Under the pieces are notes generated by a model. The model worked only from the letters and a program-made list of their open reading frames with translations, did no database searches and had not been told where the DNA came from. The translations under genes were made by a program, and so were the position numbers. DNA of 64,000 nt from Streptomyces sp. Ru71. GTDB taxonomy: Bacteria > Actinomycetota > Actinomycetes > Streptomycetales > Streptomycetaceae. Location of the stretch: positions 1 through 64,000 of the forward strand of contig NZ_PQSS01000021.1 of NCBI RefSeq assembly GCF_002920535.1. Direction: 5' to 3'. Positions 39,211 through 47,162 of this stretch are shown in pieces (the first letter of the stretch is position 1; each line of letters starts with the position of its first letter).

Positions 39211-40515
39211 ATGGACTCCACGACCGACCTGACACGACTGCCCGTCCACACACCCGGCGACCCCGCCTACGACGCGGAGGTCGCCGGGTTCCAGACCGGG
39301 TTCGCCCAGCGGCCGGACCTCGTCGTCACCGCCTCCGGCACCGACGACGTGGTCGCGGCCGTTCGGCATGCCGCCGCCCGGGGGCTGCCGGTGCGGGCGC
39401 AGGCGACCGGACACGGGCTGCCCGGGCCCGTCGAGGGCGGGATGCTCGTGACCACCTCGCGCATGGACCGGATCAGCGTCGACCCCGAGGCCCGCACGGT
39501 GCGGGTGGCGGCGGGCGTGCGCTGGGGCCAGGTGGTGGCGGCCGCCGCCCCGCACGGTCTGGCCCCGCTGAACGGCTCGGCTCCGTCCGTCGGCGTCGTC
39601 GGCTACACGCTGCGCGGCGGACTCGGCATCCTGGCCCGGCGGTTCGGCTACGCCGCCGACCATGTGCGCTCCCTCGACGTGGTCACCGGCGACGGCACAC
39701 AGCGCCACGTCACACCCGGGGACGACCTGTACTGGGCCCTGCTCGGCGGCGGGGGCGGCCTCGGCGTCGTCACCGGCCTGGAGATCGGTCTGGTACCGGT
39801 GCGCACCCTGTACGGCGGCTCGCTCGCCTTCGACGGGCGGCAGGTGGACCCGGCGGCGGTGCTGCGCGCCTACGAGGCGTGGACGCGGACCGTGCCCGAC
39901 GGGCTGACCTCGTCCTTCGCCGCCGTACCGTATCCGGACCTGCCCGCCCTGCCGCCGGCGCTGCGCGGGCGGTACGTGGTGTCGGTGCGGGTCGCGTACA
40001 CCGGGGACGACGGGGAGCGGCTCACCGCGCCGCTGCGGCAGATCGGGCCGGTGCTGTCCGACTCGCTGCGGGTGATGCCGTACTCCGACAGCCACACCAT
40101 CCACAGCGACCCGGACTTTCCGCACGCCTACTACGGGGACAGCGCGGTCCTTCGGGAGCTGGACGTCCAGGCGGCCGCCGAGGTGCTGACCCGTACCGGT
40201 CCGGACGCCGGCGGACCCATGTGCGTCGTGCAGATCAACCATCTGGGCGGCGCACTCGCCGCGCCCGCGCCGAACGCCGTCCCGTGGCGCGAAGGGCGGT
40301 TCCTGCTGCGGCTGTTGACCGTCGGTGAGCGGGAGGCCGCCCGTGCCCTGCTCGACCCGGCCTTCGCCCTCCTCGCCCCGCACACCCTCGGCCGCGCACC
40401 GGGCTTCGCCTTCGGCGCCGGGGACCGCACGGACGGGCTGTACGACGCCGAGACGGCGAAGAGGCTCGCCGGACTGCGGTCGACGTACGACCCGGCGAGC
40501 CTCCTGCGGAACTAG
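39211..40515 (+). CDS. FAD-binding oxidoreductase (PCMH/BBE type)
   Basis: The 434 residues begin with a PCMH-type FAD-binding domain: RPDLVVTASGTDDVVAAVRHAAARGLPVRAQATGHG (a candidate His for covalent FAD), VRVAAGVRWGQVVAAAAPHGL and LGGGGGLGVVTGLEIGLVPV. The C-terminus has the berberine-bridge-like motif LYDAETAKRLAGLRSTYDPASLL, slightly diverged. The second covalent anchor (the Cys of GxxCxxLG in bicovalent enzymes) is absent: the matching stretch is GGLGILARRFG. It probably oxidises a sugar or other alcohol with oxygen. The substrate is unknown. Confidence 0.85.
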   Translation: MDSTTDLTRLPVHTPGDPAYDAEVAGFQTGFAQRPDLVVTASGTDDVVAAVRHAAARGLPVRAQATGHGLPGPVEGGMLVTTSRMDRISVDPEARTVRVAAGVRWGQVVAAAAPHGLAPLNGSAPSVGVVGYTLRGGLGILARRFGYAADHVRSLDVVTGDGTQRHVTPGDDLYWALLGGGGGLGVVTGLEIGLVPVRTLYGGSLAFDGRQVDPAAVLRAYEAWTRTVPDGLTSSFAAVPYPDLPALPPALRGRYVVSVRVAYTGDDGERLTAPLRQIGPVLSDSLRVMPYSDSHTIHSDPDFPHAYYGDSAVLRELDVQAAAEVLTRTGPDAGGPMCVVQINHLGGALAAPAPNAVPWREGRFLLRLLTVGEREAARALLDPAFALLAPHTLGRAPGFAFGAGDRTDGLYDAETAKRLAGLRSTYDPASLLRN

Positions 40516-40522
40516 GGCGTGT

Positions 40523-41107
40523 TCAGCCCCGGTTGGCGAACTTCCAGGCGGTGGGCAGGACGCCCATCGCCAGCGCCGCCTTGAGGGCGTCGCCGAGCAG
40601 GAACGGGGTGAGGCCCGCCGCGATCGCCGCGGAGGCGGACATGTGGGCGGCCACAGCCAGGTACGGCACGCCGACGGCGTAGATGATCGCCTCGCCGAGG
40701 ATCATCGTGCCGGCCGTGCGCCAGACGTTGCGGTCGGCGCCGCGGCGGGCCAGCGCGCCCACCACGGTGGAGGCGAGCAGCATGCCGAAGACGTAGCCGA
40801 GGGACGGCATGCTCGCGCCCGAGGTGCCCTGGGCGAACCACGGCACGCCCGCCATGCCGGCCAGCGCGTACAGGGCGAGGGCGAGGAAGCCGCGGCCGGC
40901 GCCGAGCGCGGTGCCCACGAGCAGCGCGGCGAAGGTCTGGCCGGTCACCGGGACCGGGGAGCCGGGCACCGGGACGGAGAGCTGGGCCGCGAGGCCGGTG
41001 AGCGCGGCGCCGCCGAGCACGAGGGCCGCGTCGCGGACGCGGGAGGAGGGCAGCAGGTCGGCGAGGACCTGTCCGGTGCGGGCCGGGCTGACGGCAGCGG
41101 TGCTCAT
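40523..41107 (-). CDS. bioY: Biotin transporter BioY (S component)
   Basis: The 194 residues have six hydrophobic segments. The BioY signature is present: LSVPVPGSPVPVTGQTFAALLVGTALG, then GTSGASMPSLGYVFGMLLAS and the C-terminal FLLGDALKAALA. It binds biotin and works alone or with an ECF energising module, which is not encoded here. The start is the ATG at 41107 with GGAG five bases upstream; an ATG at 41143 would add 12 residues. Its stop is seven bases from that of the convergent oxidoreductase. Confidence 0.92.
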   Translation of the reverse strand: MSTAAVSPARTGQVLADLLPSSRVRDAALVLGGAALTGLAAQLSVPVPGSPVPVTGQTFAALLVGTALGAGRGFLALALYALAGMAGVPWFAQGTSGASMPSLGYVFGMLLASTVVGALARRGADRNVWRTAGTMILGEAIIYAVGVPYLAVAAHMSASAAIAAGLTPFLLGDALKAALAMGVLPTAWKFANRG

Positions 41108-41251
41108 GAGGACTCCGCGGGGGGTCGGGACGGTTCGGGACACCGTGACGCTATCCCAGCGCCCTGGAGCCGATCACCATCAGCGCTCGACAAAGGCCAG
41201 GACGGCGACTTGGTGGGCTTCGCACAACGAACGGCCCTGACACCCGGTGGG

Positions 41252-41269
41252 GCGTGACGCCGGTCACGC
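41252..41269. promoter_or_regulatory. Dyad upstream of leader peptide 1
   Basis: Perfect inverted repeat gcgtgac (41252-41258) / gtcacgc (41263-41269) with spacer gccg, about 110 bases before the leader ORF, in the bioY / sulfur cluster divergent region. It is a candidate operator of unknown owner. Confidence 0.4.
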
Positions 41270-41379
41270 AGGCAGTGACGTCTTACTCACCTCGTCCCGT
41301 CCAGGCGGACTGTGGGATCCCGCCAAACGCCTCCGGGCGCCCTGGCCGGATCGCCGGGTCAGGGCCTACCCTTCCAGCC

Positions 41380-41466
41380 ATGGTTGCCCAGGCCCGGTAC
41401 TTCTCCTCGCGTCGCCATGTGGACCTGCGACGCGTGGGCGCGGCCATGTGTCACCGCCCGGTGTGA
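41380..41466 (+). CDS. Leader peptide 1 (SRRHVDLRRV type)
   Basis: The ORF has 28 codons. The core SRRHVDLRRVGAAMC, followed by four more residues, matches the short actinobacterial putative leader peptides that precede sulfur-metabolism, ABC transporter and flavin monooxygenase genes. I know the family from its conserved R-R-H-V-D-L pattern and near-terminal Cys; its mechanism is presumed to be ribosome-mediated attenuation. There is no strong ribosome binding site, so it may be leaderless or weakly translated. It precedes the ROK regulator by 79 bases, so that gene at least may be controlled by it. No obvious rho-independent terminator lies between. Confidence 0.75.
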   Translation: MVAQARYFSSRRHVDLRRVGAAMCHRPV

Positions 41467-41545
41467 GGCGGGCGGGAGCGGCGGCTTCGGCGCGTCTCGA
41501 TACGAGGACACGTGTCGGCCCCCTTCCCCGAGGAAGCGCATCGCC

Positions 41546-42757
41546 ATGCCCCGTACCGCGGCACCCCCTTCCGCCCTGTCGGCCTCCCCGGTGCCCCGGG
41601 TCGCCGACCGCGACCGGCGCCGTACGAGCGCCAGCGTCGTCCTGCGCTCCGTGCTGGAGCACGGGCCGGTCGCGCGCAGCACCATCGCCCGGCTGACCGG
41701 GCTGTCCCCGGCGTCGGTGACGGACTACTGCGCCCGGTTCGCCGAGACGGGCCTGATCCGGGAGGCGGCCGTGCCCCGGCGCTCCGGCGGGGTGGGGCGT
41801 CCGCATGTGCCGGTCGACGTGGACACCGAGCGGTTCCTGGTGGCCGGGGTGCACATCGCCGTGCCGTACACCACGGTCGCGCTGCTGGATCTGCGCGGGC
41901 GGGTGGTGGCCCGGCGGGAGCTGAAGCACGAGGGGACCGATGCGGGCCGGGTGCTGGCGCGGGCCGCCGAGGGGCTCGCGGCGCTGCGCGCGGCCGTGCC
42001 GGGCCGGTGCCCGCTGGGGATCGGGGTGGCGGTCGGCGGGTGGGTGGACCGGGAGTCGGGCACCGTCGTCGAGCACGAGCTGCTGGGCTGGCGGGAGGTG
42101 CCGGTGCGGGAGGTGCTCGGGGCCCGCACGGGTCTGCCGGTCCATGTGGACGGCCACGCGCGGGCGTTGGTGGCGGCGGAGCGGCTGTTCGGGCGGGCCC
42201 GGGGGGCCGGCAGTGTGCTGCACCTGTTCGTCGGCAACGTGGTCGACGCGGCGTTCGCGACCCACGACGAGGTGCACCGCGGTCCGCGCTCGGCGGCCGG
42301 GGCGATCGCCCATCTGCCGGTGCCGGGCGGCAGCGAGCCGTGCGCCTGCGGCCGTACGGGCTGCCTGCAGGCCGAGTTGGGCGAGCGGACGCTGTGCCGG
42401 CGGGCGCGGGCGGCCGGGGTGACCGGTGTGGCGAACCCGATGCACGTGGTGGCCTCGGCGGCGGGCGGGGACGCGGTGGCCCGGCGGCTGCTGGTGGAGC
42501 GGGCCGCGGCCACCGGGCGGGCGGCCGGGCTGCTGCTGGACGTGCTGAACCCGGAGACGGTGGTGGTGACCGAGGTGGGTGTCATCCACTTCGAGGACTG
42601 CCTGGCCGCGCTGCGGGAGGCGGTCGGTCCGGCGCGCGCGGCGGATGTCCTGCCGTCGAGTTTCGCCGCCGATTCGGTGCTTGCGGTGGCGGGTGGTTCG
42701 GTGGTGCTCGACGCGTTGTTCCGGGACCCTCTGGGCGTTTCACCTGAGCTTATTTAA
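41546..42757 (+). CDS. ROK-family transcriptional regulator
   Basis: The product has 403 residues. An N-terminal winged helix-turn-helix (ASVVLRSVLEHGPVARSTIARLTGLSPASVTDYCARFAETGLI, about 29-72) is followed by a ROK sugar-kinase-like domain with the zinc motif C-x-C-x4-C (PCACGRTGCLQAE). The catalytic Asp environment is changed (FVGNVVDAAFATHDE), so it is a regulator rather than a kinase. The start ATG has GAGGAAG upstream. It lies at the head of the sulfonate/organosulfur genes, and ROK regulators often head Streptomyces transporter operons. Its stop is 33 bases before leader peptide 2. Confidence 0.88.
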   Translation: MPRTAAPPSALSASPVPRVADRDRRRTSASVVLRSVLEHGPVARSTIARLTGLSPASVTDYCARFAETGLIREAAVPRRSGGVGRPHVPVDVDTERFLVAGVHIAVPYTTVALLDLRGRVVARRELKHEGTDAGRVLARAAEGLAALRAAVPGRCPLGIGVAVGGWVDRESGTVVEHELLGWREVPVREVLGARTGLPVHVDGHARALVAAERLFGRARGAGSVLHLFVGNVVDAAFATHDEVHRGPRSAAGAIAHLPVPGGSEPCACGRTGCLQAELGERTLCRRARAAGVTGVANPMHVVASAAGGDAVARRLLVERAAATGRAAGLLLDVLNPETVVVTEVGVIHFEDCLAALREAVGPARAADVLPSSFAADSVLAVAGGSVVLDALFRDPLGVSPELI

Positions 42758-42779
42758 TTCAGAAACTCCGAATGTTGAC

Positions 42780-42850
42780 AGGGGTCGCTCATGGCCAGGA
42801 ACATCCTGGTCATGAGCTCTCTCACCAGCTGTCGCACCCTCTGTTGCTGA
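42780..42850 (+). CDS. Leader peptide 2, cysteine-rich uORF
   Basis: The 19-codon ORF at 42791-42850 encodes MARNILVMSSLTSCRTLCC and stop. AGGGG at 42780-42784 is six bases before the ATG, an excellent ribosome binding site (it is included in the coordinates). Three of the last six residues are Cys, including Cys-Cys just before the stop, which is what one expects of a cysteine-sensing attenuator. It lies 104 bases before the ABC transporter lipoprotein gene. I did not find this exact peptide in memory; the assignment rests on the ribosome binding site, composition and position. Confidence 0.6.
42790..42814. promoter_or_regulatory. Near-perfect palindrome over the start of leader peptide 2
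   Basis: catggccagga (42790-42800) and tcctggtcatg (42804-42814) are complementary at ten of eleven positions (the other can pair as G-U in RNA) around the spacer aca. In DNA it is a good dimeric-regulator site; in RNA it is a hairpin covering the first codons of the leader ORF. Confidence 0.5.
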
Positions 42851-42954
42851 CATATTGCCGCGCATGAAGCGCGTGTTTCCCGCTGTGTGAGTTCTTCTTC
42901 TCCGGGCCTCCTTTCCCGGAATTCCCCCTGCCTTTTCTTCCTGGGAGTCCTCCC

Positions 42955-43998
42955 ATGCACCGTCGTACCTTTCTCGCTTCCGTGCTGGGCGCGTCCGCCG
43001 CCGTGGCGGGCCTGGCCGGCTGCGCGGACGGCCAGGCCGCCGCCGACACCGCCGAGGCCGCCACTCAGCCGCTCGCCACCGAGGTCCCGGCCGGCACCAG
43101 CCTGAAGATCGCCTCCTATCTGGGCCAGCAGCAGCTGCAGTTCAGACTGGCGAAGCTGCCGCCGCTGCCGTTCACCGTCTCGAACTGGCTGAACATCGGC
43201 GCGGGTCCCGATGTCATCAACGCCTTCCGCGCCAAGTCCCTGGACCTCGCCAACAACGCGGGCATCCCGCCGATCCAGGCCCACTACCAGGGGTTCGCCG
43301 CGAAGATCGTGGCGATCGACGTCACCCGCAAGCCCAACTACGTCTTCGCCACCAAGCCCGGAAGCGACATCCGCACGGTCGAGGACTTCAAAGGCAAGCG
43401 GCTCGCCTTCTCGCAGGGTCAGGCCCAGGGCGTCGTCCTGCTGCGCGCGCTGAAGAAGGCGGGCCTGGCCTACGACGACGTCAAGCTGGTGCCGCTGACC
43501 AGCAACCAGTTCCTGACCGCGCTGCAGTCCGGGCAGGTCGACATCGCCCCGCTCGCCAACAACCAGGCGCCGGCCTATCTGAAGCAGTACGGACCCAAGG
43601 GCGCCCACACCATCACCACCGACGTCGTCGACCTGCTGAACCTGCTGTGGGCGCCGCAGTCCGTGCTGAACGACCCGGCGAAGGCCGCCGCGATCGCCGC
43701 CTACATCCCGCACTGGGCCAAGGGCCAGGTCTGGGCGTACGAGCACCCGGACGTCTGGGACGAGGAGTTCTACGTCAAGACGCAGAACCTGAGCCTTCAG
43801 CAGGCGAGGTCCATCACCGCGCTGGCCAACAAGCCGCTGTTCCCGCCGAGCTGGGACGAGGCGATCCGGTGGGAGCAGGAGACCGCCGATCTGCTCGCGG
43901 AGGGCGGCTTCGTGAAGAAGTTCGACGTCTCCTCCCTCTTCGACCACCGCTTCGAGGCGATCGCCGCCAAGGCCGTACCCGAGGAGTACCGGAAATGA
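42955..43998 (+). CDS. ABC transporter substrate-binding lipoprotein, SsuA-like (sulfonate/organosulfur)
   Basis: The product has 347 residues. The signal peptide has a twin-arginine-like start (HRRTFLASVLG) and a lipobox L-A-G-C with the lipid-modified Cys at residue 23. The mature protein has the SsuA/TauA/nitrate-binding fold: GAGPDVINAFRAKSLDLANNAGIPPIQAHYQGF and EDFKGKRLAFSQGQAQGVVLLRALKKAGL. It would capture an alkanesulfonate or related organosulfur compound outside the membrane. Its stop overlaps the permease start (ATGA). Confidence 0.88.
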   Translation: MHRRTFLASVLGASAAVAGLAGCADGQAAADTAEAATQPLATEVPAGTSLKIASYLGQQQLQFRLAKLPPLPFTVSNWLNIGAGPDVINAFRAKSLDLANNAGIPPIQAHYQGFAAKIVAIDVTRKPNYVFATKPGSDIRTVEDFKGKRLAFSQGQAQGVVLLRALKKAGLAYDDVKLVPLTSNQFLTALQSGQVDIAPLANNQAPAYLKQYGPKGAHTITTDVVDLLNLLWAPQSVLNDPAKAAAIAAYIPHWAKGQVWAYEHPDVWDEEFYVKTQNLSLQQARSITALANKPLFPPSWDEAIRWEQETADLLAEGGFVKKFDVSSLFDHRFEAIAAKAVPEEYRK

Positions 43999-44846
43999 CC
44001 GCCATGACCACGACGACGACCGCCGTCGCGGCGGCGGCCGAGGCCGGTGAGCTCCCCCAGGTCCGCCGGCGCCGCCGCCTGGCACCCGGCCGCCGGTGGC
44101 CCGCCGCCCGGCTGACCGGCCCGCTGGCCCTGCTGGTGCTGTGGGCGGCGGCCTCGGCCGCCGGAACCCTCGACACCGGCGCGATCCCCGCGCCCTGGAC
44201 GGTGCTGAGGACGCTCGGCCATCTGTGGACCGACGGCACCCTGCCCACCGACGTGCTCACCTCGCTGAAGCGGGCCGGCGCCGGCTTCGCGATCGGCCTC
44301 ACGGCCGGGGTGCTGCTGGCGCTCGCCTCCGGGCTCAGCCGGACCGGGGAGGCGCTGATCGACGGGACGGTGCAGCTCAACCGGGCGATCCCCACCCTCG
44401 GGCTGATCCCGCTGTTCATCCTCTGGCTGGGCATCGGCGAGACCTTCAAGGTCGCCATCATCGCGATCGTCGTCTACGTCCCGATCTATCTGAACACGCA
44501 CGCCGCGCTGTCCGGCATCGACAGCCGCTTCGTCGAACTCGCCGAGGTGCAGGGCCTGTCGCGGCTCACCTTCGTGCGCCAGGTCGTGATCCCCGGAGCG
44601 CTGCCGGGATTCTTCGTGGGGCTGCGGCTCGGCGTCACCGGCTCCTGGCTGGGCCTGGTGGTGCTGGAGCAGATCAACGCCACGTCCGGCCTCGGCTATC
44701 TGATGTTCCAGGCGCAGAACTACGGCCAGTCCGACGTCATCCTGGTCGGCCTGCTGATCTACGGCGTCTTCGGCCTGGTCACCGACAGCGCGGTCCGTCT
44801 GATCGAACGGAGGGTGCTGTCGTGGCGCCGCACACTGAGCAACTGA
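43995..44846 (+). CDS. ABC transporter permease, SsuC-like
   Basis: The 283 residues have six hydrophobic segments. The EAA loop that docks the ATPase is VELAEVQGLSRLTFVRQVVIPGALPGFFVGLRLGVTGSWLGLV, and LNRAIPTLGLIPLFILWLGIGE is typical of the SsuC/TauC family. The start ATG overlaps the lipoprotein stop codon, and the end overlaps the ATPase gene by 25 bases. Confidence 0.92.
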   Translation: MTAMTTTTTAVAAAAEAGELPQVRRRRRLAPGRRWPAARLTGPLALLVLWAAASAAGTLDTGAIPAPWTVLRTLGHLWTDGTLPTDVLTSLKRAGAGFAIGLTAGVLLALASGLSRTGEALIDGTVQLNRAIPTLGLIPLFILWLGIGETFKVAIIAIVVYVPIYLNTHAALSGIDSRFVELAEVQGLSRLTFVRQVVIPGALPGFFVGLRLGVTGSWLGLVVLEQINATSGLGYLMFQAQNYGQSDVILVGLLIYGVFGLVTDSAVRLIERRVLSWRRTLSN

Positions 44847-45556
44847 CCCGGCCCGCCGTCCGGCTGCGCGGCCTGACCCGGTCCTTCGCGGGCCGCACCG
44901 TCCTCGACGGCGTCGACCTGGACCTGCCCGCCGGACAGTTCACGGCCCTGCTCGGGCACAGCGGCTCCGGCAAGTCCACGCTGCTGCGGGCGATCGCCGG
45001 CCTGGACCACGGGGTGACCGGCAGCGGCGAGCTCACCGCCCCCGAGCGCGTCTCGGTGGTCTTCCAGGACTCCCGGCTGCTGCCCTGGCGGCGGGTGCTG
45101 GAGAACGTCCTGCTCGGCCTGGACGGCGGGGACGCCGAGGCGCGCGGCCGGGAAGCGCTGGCCGAGGTGGGGCTGACGCACCGCGAGCGGGCCTGGCCGG
45201 GCGAGCTGTCCGGCGGCGAGGCGCAGCGCGCCGCCCTGGCCCGCTCCCTGGTCCGTGAGCCGGAACTGCTGCTGGCCGACGAGCCGTTCGGCGCGCTGGA
45301 CGCGCTGACCCGGATCAGGATGCACGGTCTGCTGCGCGACCTGTGGCAGCGCCACAAGCCGTCGGTGCTGCTGGTCACGCACGACGTGGACGAGGCGATC
45401 GTGCTCGCCGACCGGGTCCTCGTGCTCGAACAGGGTCGCATCGGCCTCGACCTGACCATCGACCGCGCCCACCCGCGCTCCTACCGGGACCCGCTGCTCG
45501 GCGAGTACCGCGAACGCCTGCTCACGGCCCTGGGCGTCACCGAGGACCACGCATGA
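44822..45556 (+). CDS. ABC transporter ATP-binding protein, SsuB-like
   Basis: The 244 residues start at a GTG with GGAGG upstream, inside the permease gene. Walker A is LLGHSGSGKSTLLRA, the Q-loop is VVFQDSRLLPWRRV (the LLPWxxV form of Ssu/Tau/nitrate ATPases), the signature motif is LSGGEAQRAALARSL, Walker B is LLLADEPFGALDALTR, and the H-loop is VTHDVDEA. It energises the importer formed with the two preceding genes. The stop overlaps the next ATG (ATGA). Confidence 0.94.
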   Translation: MAPHTEQLTRPAVRLRGLTRSFAGRTVLDGVDLDLPAGQFTALLGHSGSGKSTLLRAIAGLDHGVTGSGELTAPERVSVVFQDSRLLPWRRVLENVLLGLDGGDAEARGREALAEVGLTHRERAWPGELSGGEAQRAALARSLVREPELLLADEPFGALDALTRIRMHGLLRDLWQRHKPSVLLVTHDVDEAIVLADRVLVLEQGRIGLDLTIDRAHPRSYRDPLLGEYRERLLTALGVTEDHA

Positions 45557-45810
45557 CGCTCGCGACCCGCCCGGGCCCGCCCCCGGCCGCCGGCACCCCC
45601 CGCCGGCCCGCCCCACCGGCACGCCGCGGGCGCCTGCTGCCGCCGGTGGCCCATGACCTCGCCGGGGCGATCGTGCCGGCCGGCCGGGCCTTCGCCCGCG
45701 ACGCCGGCCGCACCGCCCCCGGTTTCACCACCGGCCACTTTCGCCCCCACCCGCACTCCGCCCGCGTGCCGGTACCGGCCGCGCCGGGCGTCACGGAGGA
45801 CCACCAGTGA
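45553..45810 (+). CDS. Uncharacterised 85-residue protein inside the sulfur operon
   Basis: I do not recognise it. The sequence is rich in Pro, Ala, Arg and Gly, with no signal peptide or membrane helix (middle part: HDLAGAIVPAGRAFARDAGRTAPGFTTGHF). Its ATG overlaps the ATPase stop by four bases and its own stop overlaps the GTG of the monooxygenase, so it sits exactly in the translational chain. The end of the ATPase (GVTEDHA) and the end of this protein (GVTEDHQ) are alike because both encode a GGAGG or similar ribosome binding site for the next gene. It is either a real small protein or a translated spacer. Confidence 0.5.
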   Translation: MTLATRPGPPPAAGTPRRPAPPARRGRLLPPVAHDLAGAIVPAGRAFARDAGRTAPGFTTGHFRPHPHSARVPVPAAPGVTEDHQ

Positions 45811-47150
45811 CAGGCAGACAGCTCCATCTCAACGCGTTCCTGATGAACACCGGCCACCACGAGGCCTCCTGGCGGTTGCCGGAGAGCGATCCGTACGCGC
45901 ATGTCGACCTCCAGCACTACGTGCGGCTCGCCCAAGCCGCCGAGCGCGGCACCTTCGACTCGCTCTTCCTCGCCGACGGCCCCCAGCTGTGGGGCAGTCT
46001 CGCCCAGCGCCCGGCCGGCGCCCTGGAACCGCTCACCCTGCTGACCGCGCTGTCGACCGCGACCGAGCACATCGGGCTGATCGCCACCGCGTCCACGTCG
46101 TACAACTCGCCCTACAACCTGGCCCGCAAGCTGGCCTCGCTGGACATCGTCAGCGGCGGCCGGGCCGGCTGGAACATCGTCACCACGGCCGGCGCGGAGG
46201 CCGCCCGCAACTTCGGCCTGGACGCCGAACCGGCACACGCCGAGCGGTACGCCCGGGCCGCCGAGTTCCTGGACGTGGCGCTGAAGCTGTGGGACAGCTG
46301 GGAGGACGACGCGGTCGTCGCCGACAAGGCGGCCGGCGTCTGGGGCGACGACGAGAAGATCCATCCGCCCCGGCACCGAGGCACCTACTTCAGCGTCGAG
46401 GGCGCCCTCAACGTGCCGCGCACCCCGCAGGGCTACCCGCTGCTGGTGCAGGCGGGCTCCAGCGAGGACGGCAAGGCCTTCGCCGCCCGGTACGCGGAGG
46501 CGGTGTTCACCGCCCAGCAGACCCTCGCCGACGCCCGGTCCTTCTACGCCGACCTCAAATCCCGCACCGCGCGGGCGGGACGGGACCCCGGGCACGTGAA
46601 GGTGCTGCCCGGCATCGTCCCCGTCCTCGGCTCCACCGAGGCCGAGGCGCGGGCGGCAGAGCGGCTGCTGGAGGACCACATCGTGCACGACCACGGCGTG
46701 GCCCGGCTGGAGAGCCTGCTGCACCTGGAGCCCGGCACGCTGGAGCTGGACGCCGAGCTGCCCGCCGAGCTGCCGCCGGAGGACGCGATCGAGGGCGCCA
46801 AGAGCCGCTACACGCTCGTGGTGGAGCTGGCCCGGCGCGAGTCGCTCACCGTGCGGCAGCTGATCGGCCGGCTCGGCGGCGGCCGCGGCCACTTCACGGT
46901 CGCCGGGACGCCCGAGCGGATCGCCGACGTGATCGAGACGTGGTTCACGCACGGCGCCGCCGACGGCTTCAACGTCATGCCGCCCGTCCTGCCCTCGGGC
47001 CTGGACGCCTTCGTCGACCACGTGGTGCCGATCCTGCGCGAGCGGGGCCTGTTCCGCACCGAGTACGGGCCGCGCCGCACCCTGCGCGAGCGCTACGGCC
47101 TGCCCCGCCCCGCCAACCAGTACCTGACCCCCGCCTCCGCCCTCGTCTGA
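45807..47150 (+). CDS. FMN-dependent monooxygenase of the NtaA/SnaA/DszA group (LLM class)
   Basis: The 447 residues start at a GTG preceded by GGAGG. The bacterial-luciferase-like TIM barrel of the NtaA/DszA type is visible: HLNAFLMNTGHHEASWRLPES, AERGTFDSLFLADG, IGLIATASTSYNSPYNLARKLASLDIVSGGRAGWNIVTT and HRGTYFSVEGALNVPRTPQGYPLLVQAGSSEDG. Such enzymes use FMNH2 and oxygen to cleave C-S or C-N bonds in sulfones, sulfonates or aminopolycarboxylates. In this operon an organosulfur substrate is likely. The reductase that supplies FMNH2 is not encoded here. Confidence 0.9.
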   Translation: MTGRQLHLNAFLMNTGHHEASWRLPESDPYAHVDLQHYVRLAQAAERGTFDSLFLADGPQLWGSLAQRPAGALEPLTLLTALSTATEHIGLIATASTSYNSPYNLARKLASLDIVSGGRAGWNIVTTAGAEAARNFGLDAEPAHAERYARAAEFLDVALKLWDSWEDDAVVADKAAGVWGDDEKIHPPRHRGTYFSVEGALNVPRTPQGYPLLVQAGSSEDGKAFAARYAEAVFTAQQTLADARSFYADLKSRTARAGRDPGHVKVLPGIVPVLGSTEAEARAAERLLEDHIVHDHGVARLESLLHLEPGTLELDAELPAELPPEDAIEGAKSRYTLVVELARRESLTVRQLIGRLGGGRGHFTVAGTPERIADVIETWFTHGAADGFNVMPPVLPSGLDAFVDHVVPILRERGLFRTEYGPRRTLRERYGLPRPANQYLTPASALV

Positions 47151-47162
47151 AAGGACCCCGCC

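Noticed and set aside
40325..41257. Plus-strand open frame antisense to bioY
   Set aside because: It shows no domain and overlaps two genes with strong family signatures.
41546..42757. A sugar kinase (glucokinase) rather than a regulator
   Set aside because: It has an N-terminal helix-turn-helix, and the catalytic Asp segment of ROK kinases is altered.
45807..47150. A bioluminescence (luciferase) gene
   Set aside because: The fold is luciferase-like, but motifs and length are those of the NtaA/DszA monooxygenases, and no lux partner genes are present.
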